The notes beneath the pieces are model-generated. The model had not been told where the DNA came from, did not search any database, and was given only the letters and a program-made list of their open reading frames with translations. Positions 6,832 to 13,398 of a stretch of DNA of 13,398 nucleotides are shown here, piece by piece. The DNA is from Syntrophobacteria bacterium (GTDB lineage: Bacteria; Desulfobacterota; DSWW01), in assembly GCA_030145435.1 (NCBI GenBank), contig JAQYVQ010000419.1:1-13398 (forward strand), written 5' to 3'. Position numbers and translations under genes: made by a program. Numbering within the stretch: the first letter of the stretch is position 1; each line of letters starts with the position of its first letter.

Positions 6832-8016
6832 ATGGGGACACTAAGAGACAAAACGGCGATCGTGGGGATGGGGTGTACCTCCTTCGGGGAGCTGTGGGAT
6901 CAAGGCGTGGCCGACCTGATCATCGACGCAGCCTACGAGTGCCTCGAGGACGCGAGCATGGACCCGGGGGACATCCAGGCCGTGTGGGCGGGTACGCTCC
7001 GCTCGGGCCTCTCCGGAACGGTCGTAGCCGATGCCCTGAAGCTTCGCAACGTTCCAATCACCCGCGTGGAAAACCACTGTGCCTCCGGCCACGATGCGCT
7101 GCGCAATGCGGCCCTGGGCGTCGCCTCGGGACTCTACGACCGGGTGATGGCGATCGGCTACGAGAAGCTCAAAGACACCGGTTTCCCGGGCATGGGCGTG
7201 GGCCGGGGCCCCCACCCCACCTGGATGCAGCACTGGACCGCGCCCACCGCCTTCGGGTTCATTGCAAGCCGCTATTTTCTCGCCAACGGACTGACCGTCG
7301 AGAAAGGCAGGGAGATCCTCGCGCACATCGCAGTCAAGAACCACGCAAACGGATCTCGCACGGAGAAGGCTCACTTGAGGAACCTCGTATCGCTCGAGCA
7401 GGTACTGAACGCGCCGACCATCGCCTGGCCGCTCGGCCTGTTCGACTGCTGCGGCACCTCCGACGGCGCCTCCGCTGCGATCCTGGTCCGTGGCGATCAG
7501 GCAACACAGTATCGGAACGATCCGGTGTACGTGAAGGGGATCGGCCTGTCGGTGGATCCGGTCATGCCCTATTTCCGAGCCGGATTCGACTATCTCGGAT
7601 TCGATGCGACACGGGAGGCAGCCCGGCAGGCCTATGACCAGGCCGGCATCATCGACCCCCGCGAGGAAATCGATCTTGCAGAGGTGCACGACTGCTTCAC
7701 CATAACCGAACTCGTCAACTACGAGGATTTAGGCTTCAGCCCGGCCGGCACGGGCTGGCAAGATGTTCTCGACGGCACCTTCCACCCGGAGGGACCCCTT
7801 CCGGTCAACACGGACGGCGGCCTCAAGTGTTTCGGACACCCCGTGGGCGCATCCGGGCTTCGCATGCTCTACGAGATCTACAAGCAGTTGCAGGGCAAGG
7901 CGGGGGAGCGCCAGATCCGGCACGCCCGCAAGGGCCTGGCCCACACCCTGGGGGGACCTCCCCAGGTGTCCTGCGTCGTGATCGCAGGCAATGAGAAGGA
8001 TAGGGGCAACCCTTAG
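6832..8016 (+). CDS. SCP-x type thiolase (acetyl-CoA acetyltransferase-like)
   Basis: Thiolase-superfamily protein of 394 residues, typical length. Nucleophile Cys83 lies in NHCASGHDAL, followed by the SCP-x style HDCF (286-289) and the GHP motif with His336 in CFGHPVGASG; GGPPQVSCVVIAG forms the C-terminal strand and second cysteine region. SCP-x thiolases often require a DUF35 partner, and here that domain is fused to the preceding gene's product, so the two probably form one complex that joins or cleaves acyl-CoA units. Start ATG 6832 has GGAGAAG about 5 nt upstream, and the short gap indicates co-transcription. It could act as an acetoacetyl-CoA thiolase, or as a beta-ketoacyl-CoA thiolase for an unusual acid, as BbsAB does in anaerobic toluene degradation; sequence alone does not decide. 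A small perfect hairpin (TCCTTT/AAAGGA, 8019-8033) follows the stop. Confidence 0.93.
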   Translation: MGTLRDKTAIVGMGCTSFGELWDQGVADLIIDAAYECLEDASMDPGDIQAVWAGTLRSGLSGTVVADALKLRNVPITRVENHCASGHDALRNAALGVASGLYDRVMAIGYEKLKDTGFPGMGVGRGPHPTWMQHWTAPTAFGFIASRYFLANGLTVEKGREILAHIAVKNHANGSRTEKAHLRNLVSLEQVLNAPTIAWPLGLFDCCGTSDGASAAILVRGDQATQYRNDPVYVKGIGLSVDPVMPYFRAGFDYLGFDATREAARQAYDQAGIIDPREEIDLAEVHDCFTITELVNYEDLGFSPAGTGWQDVLDGTFHPEGPLPVNTDGGLKCFGHPVGASGLRMLYEIYKQLQGKAGERQIRHARKGLAHTLGGPPQVSCVVIAGNEKDRGNP

Positions 8017-8058
8017 CATCCTTTGGAAAAGGAACTCATGTGCGGGCCCCGGTGCCAT

Positions 8059-8136
8059 AGGTGAAAGGTAAAAGGGGAAAGGGTCAAGGGATGGTTTAAG
8101 TCTTGATCCTTCCCTTTTACCTTTGACCTTTCACCT
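8059..8136. repeat. Heptad-repeat hairpin, copy B
   Basis: The left arm AGGTGAAAGGTAAAAGG (8059-8075) matches the reverse complement of the right arm (8113-8136), which has one extra heptad. The central 37 nt (8078-8114) are the reverse complement of copy A's centre at 36 of 37 positions. It lies between the thiolase and the CofD-like gene, ending about 20 nt before that gene's start. I see no promoter between it and the next gene. Confidence 0.85.
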
Positions 8137-8155
8137 TGGGTAAGGACTGACAAGT

Positions 8156-10504
8156 ATGCCAGACAAGAAGCTCCCCGGAGAGGGGACAAAGAACGGCCTG
8201 CCCCACCCTCTCCCCGACCTCTCCGGCGGGGAGTTGCTGAATCTGCTCGGCAAGAAAGAGCTCCGTTACCTGGACCTCATCCCAAGGGATTCCCTCGAAG
8301 AGAAGATCGCCTACCTCGTGTTGGAGGGACCGGGCGCCTGGGGCGAGATGGGTGCCGTATTCGACCGGTTGCTCGAGACGGTCCGCCGCTTCTCGACCCA
8401 GGGCATTGGGACGGTCGTCTTCGGCGGCGGAACGGGGTTGTCCGGAATCCTGGGAGGCGACACGGCGCTCGCCGGCTGGCCGATGGCCCCTTTCGGGGGT
8501 CTGAAGAGATACTTTCCCGACTTCACGGTCGCGGTCTGCACGACCGACGACGGCGGATCATCGGGCAGCCTGCTGCGCAGCCTGCGCTGCATCGCGCTGG
8601 GGGACCTTCGCCGAGCCATCCTCTCCGCGGTTACGCCGCACGGCCTGCTGGCCCGCTACCCAACCCTGTACCCCGAAGATCTCGAAACCGTAATGGCTTC
8701 TCTTCAACGGATCATGAACCATCGGTTCGGTCGGTCCCCGGACCCCTCCATCGCGCGACACCCGTCGAAGCTCTTGAGCCCGGGGGCTCGACGCTCTACC
8801 CCGCAGGCCCTTCTCTCCTTCCTGGACGATACGGGAAAGGCATTTGTCTCGAACCCGACCTGCAAGGGGATCCCCCTGGCGGAACAGTGTCTCGGCAACC
8901 TCTTGCTCGTCGGCTCGATCTACGGCCAGCGGAATCCTCCCCTCCCCAGGGCCTCGAAACGGACAGGCACGCATGACTCACTCTCCTGCAGCGAGATCGT
9001 AAAGGGCATCCACGCCTTTGCAGAAGGCATCGGGGCCGGCAAGCAGACCATCTACCCGGCCTGCTGCACCCAGGGAGAACTCCAGGTCCTGTATCGGCAT
9101 GGGGTGGTGAGCGCCGGAGAGGACAAGTCTGCGAAGGGACACAGCTCCTTTCCGGTGCAACGCGTCTGGGTGCACTTCGTTCGCAAACCCGTTGCGGACA
9201 AGAAACTCCTGGAAAAGATCGCAAGCGCGGACTTGATCGTGTTCGCGCCGGGGAGCCTGTACACGAGCATCATCCCCATCCTCCAGATTCCCTCGGTCAG
9301 CGACGCGGTGAGGGGCAATCGAAGGGCGCTCAAGGTCCTGGGGGCTAATTTCTGGGCACAGAGGGGCGAGACCGACATCTCCCCGAGCCGACGGGGGAGG
9401 GAGTACTATGTTTCGGATCTGATCGACGCCTACCACCACAACGTGCCGGGCGGGGCAAAAGGGCTCTTCGAATCCGTTATCGTAGCCGATCTGCAATCGA
9501 TCCCCGGAGACATCCTGCGCAACTACGCACTGGAGGGAAAGGTACCCATCTATCTGGACAAGGACCGGGTCCGCACGATGGGCTTTCAAGCAATCGAGGC
9601 GGCGGTCTTCTCGGAGCAGAGGCTCCGGAGCGAACGGGTCATCCAACATGATCCGGAAAAGTTTGCACAAGTCATCAAAAGCCTGTATTATCTCCACAAG
9701 CATCACAAGAAGACCCCTGTCCCCTTCTCGCTCCCCCCGACTCGATTCGATCCGGCGATCCGCTTTCCTCGGAAGGGGTATCTGTGCGATCATTGGGACA
9801 AGGCCCGGCACAAGGTCGGGGAGATGGACATCTCCAACGCTCGACTCCGTACGGCCCTCCTGGATATCCTCTGGAACAACCGGGAGATCCTGCTCGAGCA
9901 TCTGGACTGCGTGAGGGGCATCCGGATGATTCGGGCCCGGCACTGGGCGAGAAGCATGGAATGGGACAACATCCTGGGGTACTACGATCCGGAAGACGGA
10001 ACCCTGAAGATCCACGAGCATCTTCTCCGGGGACCGGATCATCGGCTGACAGAGGACCTGTTGATCGCCCTCGGTGAGTCCCTCCTGGGAAACTACTTCA
10101 GGAGGAAGTCAACGCGCTCGGTCCGAGAGGAAGGGGAACGGCTCGGCAAGATCTTTGAGATCGAGCTTCGACCTCTGCGGGAGCGCAAGGCCTTTCTGAA
10201 GGACCGGGAGCTGACGGAATACCTGCGGCTGGCTCAGCTCAGCTCTTCGCCTGGAGACCCAGACCGGTTTCGAATGGTGATCAACGGAAATGAGGCGTTC
10301 ACGCCTCCAGGACTTCTTTTCGGGCTCCTTTACGCCTGGTATGTCAACAACCGTTTCGGTGGAATCGTGGATTACGAAATGTCCCTGATACGATGGAAGA
10401 TCTCCGAGCTCATCCCCAAGCCTTCCATGGTGAGGACCCGGATGCAGGAGCAGATCGATTTCTTTCGACGTGTCGTGTTCCGCCAGAGAGTTCCGTACCC
10501 ATGA
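8156..10504 (+). CDS. Large CofD/YvcK-like protein with long C-terminal extension
   Basis: A 782-residue protein whose middle (about 85-515) is a CofD/YvcK family domain: FGGGTGLSG (89-97) at the nucleotide-binding start, TTDDGGSSG (129-137), GDLRRAIL (149-156), GNLLLVGSIYG (247-257) and DLIVFAPGSLYTSIIP (359-374). CofD transfers phospholactate to the F420 precursor. YvcK relatives bind UDP-sugars and affect cell shape and central carbon use. The motifs here look more YvcK-like, but neither role is proven. Typical family members are roughly 300-450 residues. This one adds about 84 N-terminal residues, insertions within the core, and about 265 C-terminal residues that I do not recognise. No signal peptide or membrane segment is apparent. 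ATG 8156 has TAAGGA 9 nt upstream. Its stop overlaps the pcnB start by four bases. Confidence 0.82.
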   Translation: MPDKKLPGEGTKNGLPHPLPDLSGGELLNLLGKKELRYLDLIPRDSLEEKIAYLVLEGPGAWGEMGAVFDRLLETVRRFSTQGIGTVVFGGGTGLSGILGGDTALAGWPMAPFGGLKRYFPDFTVAVCTTDDGGSSGSLLRSLRCIALGDLRRAILSAVTPHGLLARYPTLYPEDLETVMASLQRIMNHRFGRSPDPSIARHPSKLLSPGARRSTPQALLSFLDDTGKAFVSNPTCKGIPLAEQCLGNLLLVGSIYGQRNPPLPRASKRTGTHDSLSCSEIVKGIHAFAEGIGAGKQTIYPACCTQGELQVLYRHGVVSAGEDKSAKGHSSFPVQRVWVHFVRKPVADKKLLEKIASADLIVFAPGSLYTSIIPILQIPSVSDAVRGNRRALKVLGANFWAQRGETDISPSRRGREYYVSDLIDAYHHNVPGGAKGLFESVIVADLQSIPGDILRNYALEGKVPIYLDKDRVRTMGFQAIEAAVFSEQRLRSERVIQHDPEKFAQVIKSLYYLHKHHKKTPVPFSLPPTRFDPAIRFPRKGYLCDHWDKARHKVGEMDISNARLRTALLDILWNNREILLEHLDCVRGIRMIRARHWARSMEWDNILGYYDPEDGTLKIHEHLLRGPDHRLTEDLLIALGESLLGNYFRRKSTRSVREEGERLGKIFEIELRPLRERKAFLKDRELTEYLRLAQLSSSPGDPDRFRMVINGNEAFTPPGLLFGLLYAWYVNNRFGGIVDYEMSLIRWKISELIPKPSMVRTRMQEQIDFFRRVVFRQRVPYP

Positions 10505-11787
10505 TGGAAGAAAGAGACCCCCCTACCCCGATCGTCATCCCCAGACCCGAGCATTGTCTTTCGAGGAAGAACATCGACCCGGACGCGCTCAAGGTAATGC
10601 TCCGTCTCCATCGCCACGGGTACAAGGCCTATCTGGTCGGGGGCGGCGTGCGCGACCTGCTCCTGGGCAGTAAACCGAAGGATTTCGACGTCAGCACGGA
10701 CGCGCGACCGGGTCAAATCAGAAAATTGTTCAACAACTGCCGCATCATCGGAAGGCGTTTCCGCCTTGCCCACATCTATTTTCGCGGAAGCAAGATCATC
10801 GAGGTGTCTACGTTCCGGAAGAGGCCCCCGGAGCCGACCCCCGAGGAGGAGAGCGAGGGGGATACTGTAAAGCCAGGAGATAACACCTTCGGCCGACCCT
10901 ATGAGGACGCCGTAAGGCGTGACTTGACGATCAACGGCCTCTTTTACGATATCGCCAACTTCTCGATCCTCGACTATGTAGGAGGCATGGACGACCTGAA
11001 GGCAGGAATCGTCCGGACGATCGGCCCCCCGGACGAGCGGTTCCGGGAAGATCCCATGAGGATGCTGCGAATCGTCCGGTACGCCGTGCGAACCGGATTC
11101 AGAATGGAGCCGGAGACGCGCGCCGCGGTCCTTCGGTGCGCATGTCTCCTCGAGGAGAGCAACCTGTTCCGCTTGCAGGACGAATTCCAGAAAGAGCTCG
11201 ACGGTCCCGCCTTCTGTTCTGTGCTACGCCTCCAATGGGAGTTGGGACTTTTGGCAGCCATCTTCCCGGAGTTGGATGCCTACCTCAAGCAGCCGGGCCA
11301 GGACCCTCAATCCCTGTTTCACCCATCCTGGGTCTGGAACGCACTCGCCGGCCTGGACGCCTGCACGGAAGACCAGGACCTCATCCGGGAACGCCGGGTC
11401 ATGTCGCTCGTCGTCCCGTTGATCGAGGGCCGAGTAACGAAAACGTACTCGTCCATAACAGAGGCGAGGAAGGATCCGAGCGGAATCAGAGACCTCTTCC
11501 GGCTGGTCGAGACCCCTTTTGCGGTGCCTCGAAGGGAACAGGAAAGGTTCAAGAGCTGTTTAATCGGCTGGATGCGGCTGCTGGAGTTCGTCGATGACAA
11601 GAACCTGATCCCGGCCTCTTTTCAAAAGAAGGCATACTTTGACAGGGTTCTTCAGTGGCACCTTTTTCACCAGAGGATCCTCGGCAAACCGGAAGAGGAG
11701 ACCCGGGAGGCGCTGGACGCCGCCATTCTGGCAGGTCAGAAACGGCATAGCCGAACGAGGAAGAGGAAAAGGCAAAAAAGAGGTTGA
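10501..11787 (+). CDS. pcnB: Poly(A) polymerase I (CCA-adding enzyme superfamily)
   Basis: Class II nucleotidyltransferase of 428 residues that adds 3' poly(A) tails to RNA, marking it for decay. The N-terminus (IPRPEHCLSRK, 13-23) is characteristic of PcnB rather than of CCA-adding enzymes. The active site is visible as LVGGGVRDLLLG (45-56) and DFDVST (61-66) with Asp61 and Asp63. RRDLTINGL (139-147), DYVGGMDDLKAG and the RFREDPMRMLRIVRYA segment complete the head and neck. The tail is strongly basic (RTRKRKRQKRG), as in E. coli PcnB, consistent with RNA binding. ATG 10501 forms an ATGA overlap with the previous stop; an ATG three bases later is equally possible, and an in-frame ATG at 10393 is rejected because it lies deep in the upstream gene. 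Translational coupling to the CofD-like gene is likely. Confidence 0.94.
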   Translation: MMEERDPPTPIVIPRPEHCLSRKNIDPDALKVMLRLHRHGYKAYLVGGGVRDLLLGSKPKDFDVSTDARPGQIRKLFNNCRIIGRRFRLAHIYFRGSKIIEVSTFRKRPPEPTPEEESEGDTVKPGDNTFGRPYEDAVRRDLTINGLFYDIANFSILDYVGGMDDLKAGIVRTIGPPDERFREDPMRMLRIVRYAVRTGFRMEPETRAAVLRCACLLEESNLFRLQDEFQKELDGPAFCSVLRLQWELGLLAAIFPELDAYLKQPGQDPQSLFHPSWVWNALAGLDACTEDQDLIRERRVMSLVVPLIEGRVTKTYSSITEARKDPSGIRDLFRLVETPFAVPRREQERFKSCLIGWMRLLEFVDDKNLIPASFQKKAYFDRVLQWHLFHQRILGKPEEETREALDAAILAGQKRHSRTRKRKRQKRG

Positions 11788-11815
11788 AGGATCACGGAGA
11801 ACCCCTCGATTTTTC

Positions 11816-11844
11816 TTGACAAATCCAGGGGCCTTCCGTAGAAT
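11816..11844 (+). promoter_or_regulatory. Strong sigma70-type promoter of the barrel-protein gene
   Basis: Perfect TTGACA (11816-11821), ideal 17-nt spacer, TAGAAT (11839-11844). It begins 29 bases after the pcnB stop. Transcription should start near 11851 with a leader of about 85 nt before the TTG at 11936. Confidence 0.75.
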
Positions 11845-11889
11845 CATCCCGAAATTCAGGAAAAGGCCGTCCGGGGAGGCGAGACTCGC

Positions 11890-11922
11890 ATGGCGGCTCC
11901 TTGGACCCGAACCGATTCTTGA
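11890..11922 (+). other. Possible ten-codon leader ORF
   Basis: ATG at 11890 opens MAAPWTRTDS and stops with TGA at 11920-11922, 13 nt before the proposed TTG start of the barrel gene. GGGGAGG lies about 10 nt upstream. It is the only ATG between the promoter and the barrel frame, and is out of frame with it. A coupling or leader-peptide role is inferred; chance is possible. Confidence 0.25.
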
Positions 11923-11935
11923 ACTGGGAGAAGAC

Positions 11936-13237
11936 TTGCTTTCTCTGTTTCGAAGAGACAGAAAGAAGGTGTCTGTGTATGTGCTTGCAGCGGCGATTTC
12001 GCTGCCGCTGGGGTACTTCGTCATTTCCTGGTCGATGAACACCTATTCCTTCCTTTCCCTCTACCGACCCGAGCAGCTTTTCCAGGAAAACGACGATCCT
12101 GCGGCCACCCACGAAACCAAAGGGACCGAGATCCTGCAGGCACTCAACGCAGAGATCGAGCAGGAGAGCCACGTCAAGCAGACAGAGGAAGGTTGGCTGC
12201 TGGCCCGTGTGGACCGCCTGTGGCATTCGATCCGCAGATACGTTTCTCCTTCCCCAGAAAAGAAGTCACGTGTCGCCGAGGGGCCTCGCGCCACCCTTGC
12301 GAATGAGAAGCCCCTGTCACACCCCTTTCCCGCCCGGGCCAATCCAACGGAAGCACCTGGAAGCGAGAAGACCGCACAGGACCTCCACAACGTCTTGTCT
12401 CTCGCTGCGGACCCGGAAATACTCGAAACCGCCTCGGAAGATAGCACCGTTCGCTCGGCACCTTCTCGGAAGAGCTACAAACCCCTCCTGACCGTCTCGA
12501 CGAAAAAGGCGAAAGCCCTCCAGAAAGAAGAGGGAGACGCGACGAAGGAGTGGCTATACCGCTTTGAACCGCTCAAAGGCGTTCGCACCCAGAGCCTCAT
12601 CTACCAGTTCAACGGGAATCTGGCACTCGAGGGAACGGTAGAGGCAACACCGATGGGAGAGACGGATACGAACCTTGCCGATTTCGGCTTTCGTACGGTC
12701 CATGCCCTCAACTTCCTGCACGATCGCCCCACGCCTTCCATCATGATGGGATACGAGGGTATCCATTCGGGCTATCCGCTTTCCTACGGGGTCGGACTCA
12801 ACTATCAGGTTTCCCCCCTGGTCAACCTGCGCTTCGACTATTCATTTGAAACACCGAATGATTATCTCGTCCAATACAACGGCAGCTGGGAATCGAGCCT
12901 GATGACCACCAACTACAACAAGAGCCGGTCCGACAACCCGCTCTCCATCCACAGCTTCTTCCTGGGCTTTCGGTATCTCGTTCAGCAGAAGGCCACCCGC
13001 ATCCCTCTTCATACGGGCTTCTTCTATTCGACGAACATGGAACACGAACCCCTCTCGTCGAACGTTTCCATGGGGTTCAGCGTCGGTGGGGGCATCCATC
13101 GAAGAGATCTTCGCCTGGGCTTTGACTGGCGCTTTCGTATCTGGGACAACCCGGAACAACAGTTCCTTGACGAGCAGGAAATGCGGGAACTGGAAACGAG
13201 GGTGTCGAATCAGTTTCTGCTAACCCTCATGTTCTAG
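11936..13237 (+). CDS. Predicted outer-membrane beta-barrel protein with N-terminal membrane segment
   Basis: 433 residues from TTG 11936. The N-terminus is basic (FRRDRKK) followed by a hydrophobic segment (about residues 12-32), which fits export or anchoring; no clean signal-peptidase site is visible. A polar, Glu/Pro/Ser-rich linker (about 45-200) leads to a region from about 205 with alternating hydrophobic and polar residues, many Tyr/Phe/Trp and Gly, resembling the FadL/OmpP1-type C-terminal strands (YGVGLNYQ, LRFDYSF, FFLGFRYL, LRLGFDWRF). The protein ends in QFLLTLMF, a terminal aromatic as in barrel assembly signals. The frame is open upstream to 11639, but that overlaps pcnB and precedes the promoter. 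TTG 11936 has GGGAG 5 nt before it; GTG codons shortly downstream are alternatives. Function is unknown. Keeping a long linker and possible anchor ahead of a small barrel is unusual. Confidence 0.65.
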   Translation: MLSLFRRDRKKVSVYVLAAAISLPLGYFVISWSMNTYSFLSLYRPEQLFQENDDPAATHETKGTEILQALNAEIEQESHVKQTEEGWLLARVDRLWHSIRRYVSPSPEKKSRVAEGPRATLANEKPLSHPFPARANPTEAPGSEKTAQDLHNVLSLAADPEILETASEDSTVRSAPSRKSYKPLLTVSTKKAKALQKEEGDATKEWLYRFEPLKGVRTQSLIYQFNGNLALEGTVEATPMGETDTNLADFGFRTVHALNFLHDRPTPSIMMGYEGIHSGYPLSYGVGLNYQVSPLVNLRFDYSFETPNDYLVQYNGSWESSLMTTNYNKSRSDNPLSIHSFFLGFRYLVQQKATRIPLHTGFFYSTNMEHEPLSSNVSMGFSVGGGIHRRDLRLGFDWRFRIWDNPEQQFLDEQEMRELETRVSNQFLLTLMF

Positions 13238-13398
13238 AACGGAAGTGCGTCTTCGAGCCCCTCCTCTCCGAGCCGAACGTCCAGGTATGGGGCGAGGACG
13301 ACGCTGTCCATGAGTTTTTCGTCCCCCTCCCCATATTCTTCCCCGGAAAGCAAGTGTCCCAGTGAAACAGGTCTCTCGAAGATCAGGTCCACGGCAAT
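13234..13398 (-). CDS. Unidentified protein, C-terminal fragment
   Basis: A minus-strand frame is open from the window edge for 54 codons and stops with TAG at 13236-13234. The residues are acidic (two clusters of Glu/Asp/Gly) with VDLIFERPVSLGHLL and a VVLAPYLDVRLG segment. I do not recognise the family. It is convergent with the barrel gene, and the two stops overlap within the palindrome CTAG (13234-13237), so no room remains for an intergenic terminator. Codon use and GC content look like those of the neighbours, which supports its being real coding sequence. Confidence 0.55.
   Translation of the reverse strand: MAVDLIFERPVSLGHLLSGEEYGEGDEKLMDSVVLAPYLDVRLGEEGLEDALPF

Noticed and set aside
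2239..8136. CRISPR interpretation of the repeats.
   Set aside because: Repeat units are 7 nt in tandem or form hairpins; there are no regular spacers and no cas genes.
8978..10042. A 354-codon minus-strand open frame within the CofD-like gene.
   Set aside because: No family resemblance and no ribosome site; the plus-strand frame holds all CofD/YvcK motifs.

Overview
This looks like chromosomal DNA of a GC-rich, Gram-negative, probably anaerobic bacterium. The evidence is a poly(A) polymerase of the PcnB type, a predicted outer-membrane beta-barrel, a lipoprotein signal peptide, and an acyl-CoA gene set. A REP-like hairpin and heptad repeats resemble, from memory, those of Desulfobacterota (former Deltaproteobacteria) and similar uncultured lineages. 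That placement is inference; no rRNA or tRNA gene is present to test it. I see no transposase, phage gene or CRISPR array.

Layout. 1-120: N-terminus of a minus-strand lipoprotein. 121-669: a long, partly AT-rich intergenic region with a 15-nt perfect complement of the usual 16S rRNA 3' tail and a sigma70-type promoter at its right end. 730-2265: an acyl-CoA ligase of the malonyl-CoA synthetase (MatB/ACSF3) type, whose 3' end runs into a heptad-repeat/REP-like element (2239-2461). 2487-4365: a minus-strand operon of a dienoyl-CoA isomerase/enoyl-CoA hydratase followed by an M42 aminopeptidase. Divergent promoters (4398-4468) serve this operon and a plus-strand metallophosphoesterase (4535-5194).

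5391-8016: a two-gene operon encoding an HMG-CoA synthase-like protein fused to a DUF35 (Zn-ribbon/OB-fold) domain, then an SCP-x type thiolase. It is flanked by two hairpin repeats that share a 37-nt core (one mismatch) in opposite orientation. 8156-11787: a very large CofD/YvcK-like protein overlapping pcnB by four bases (ATGA). 11816-13237: a strong promoter, a possible ten-codon leader ORF and an outer-membrane barrel protein with an N-terminal membrane segment. 13234-13398: the C-terminus of an unidentified minus-strand gene sharing a CTAG stop with the barrel gene.

How it fits together. Ligase, isomerase, HMGCS-like/DUF35 fusion and thiolase all handle CoA thioesters. The fusion plus thiolase has the same three parts as the archaeal thiolase/DUF35/HMG-CoA synthase channelling complex, but the synthase-like active site has lost the usual Glu and His. 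It is the best candidate here for an undescribed C-C bond forming or cleaving enzyme complex. The other genes are housekeeping or accessory functions with no obvious link to it.
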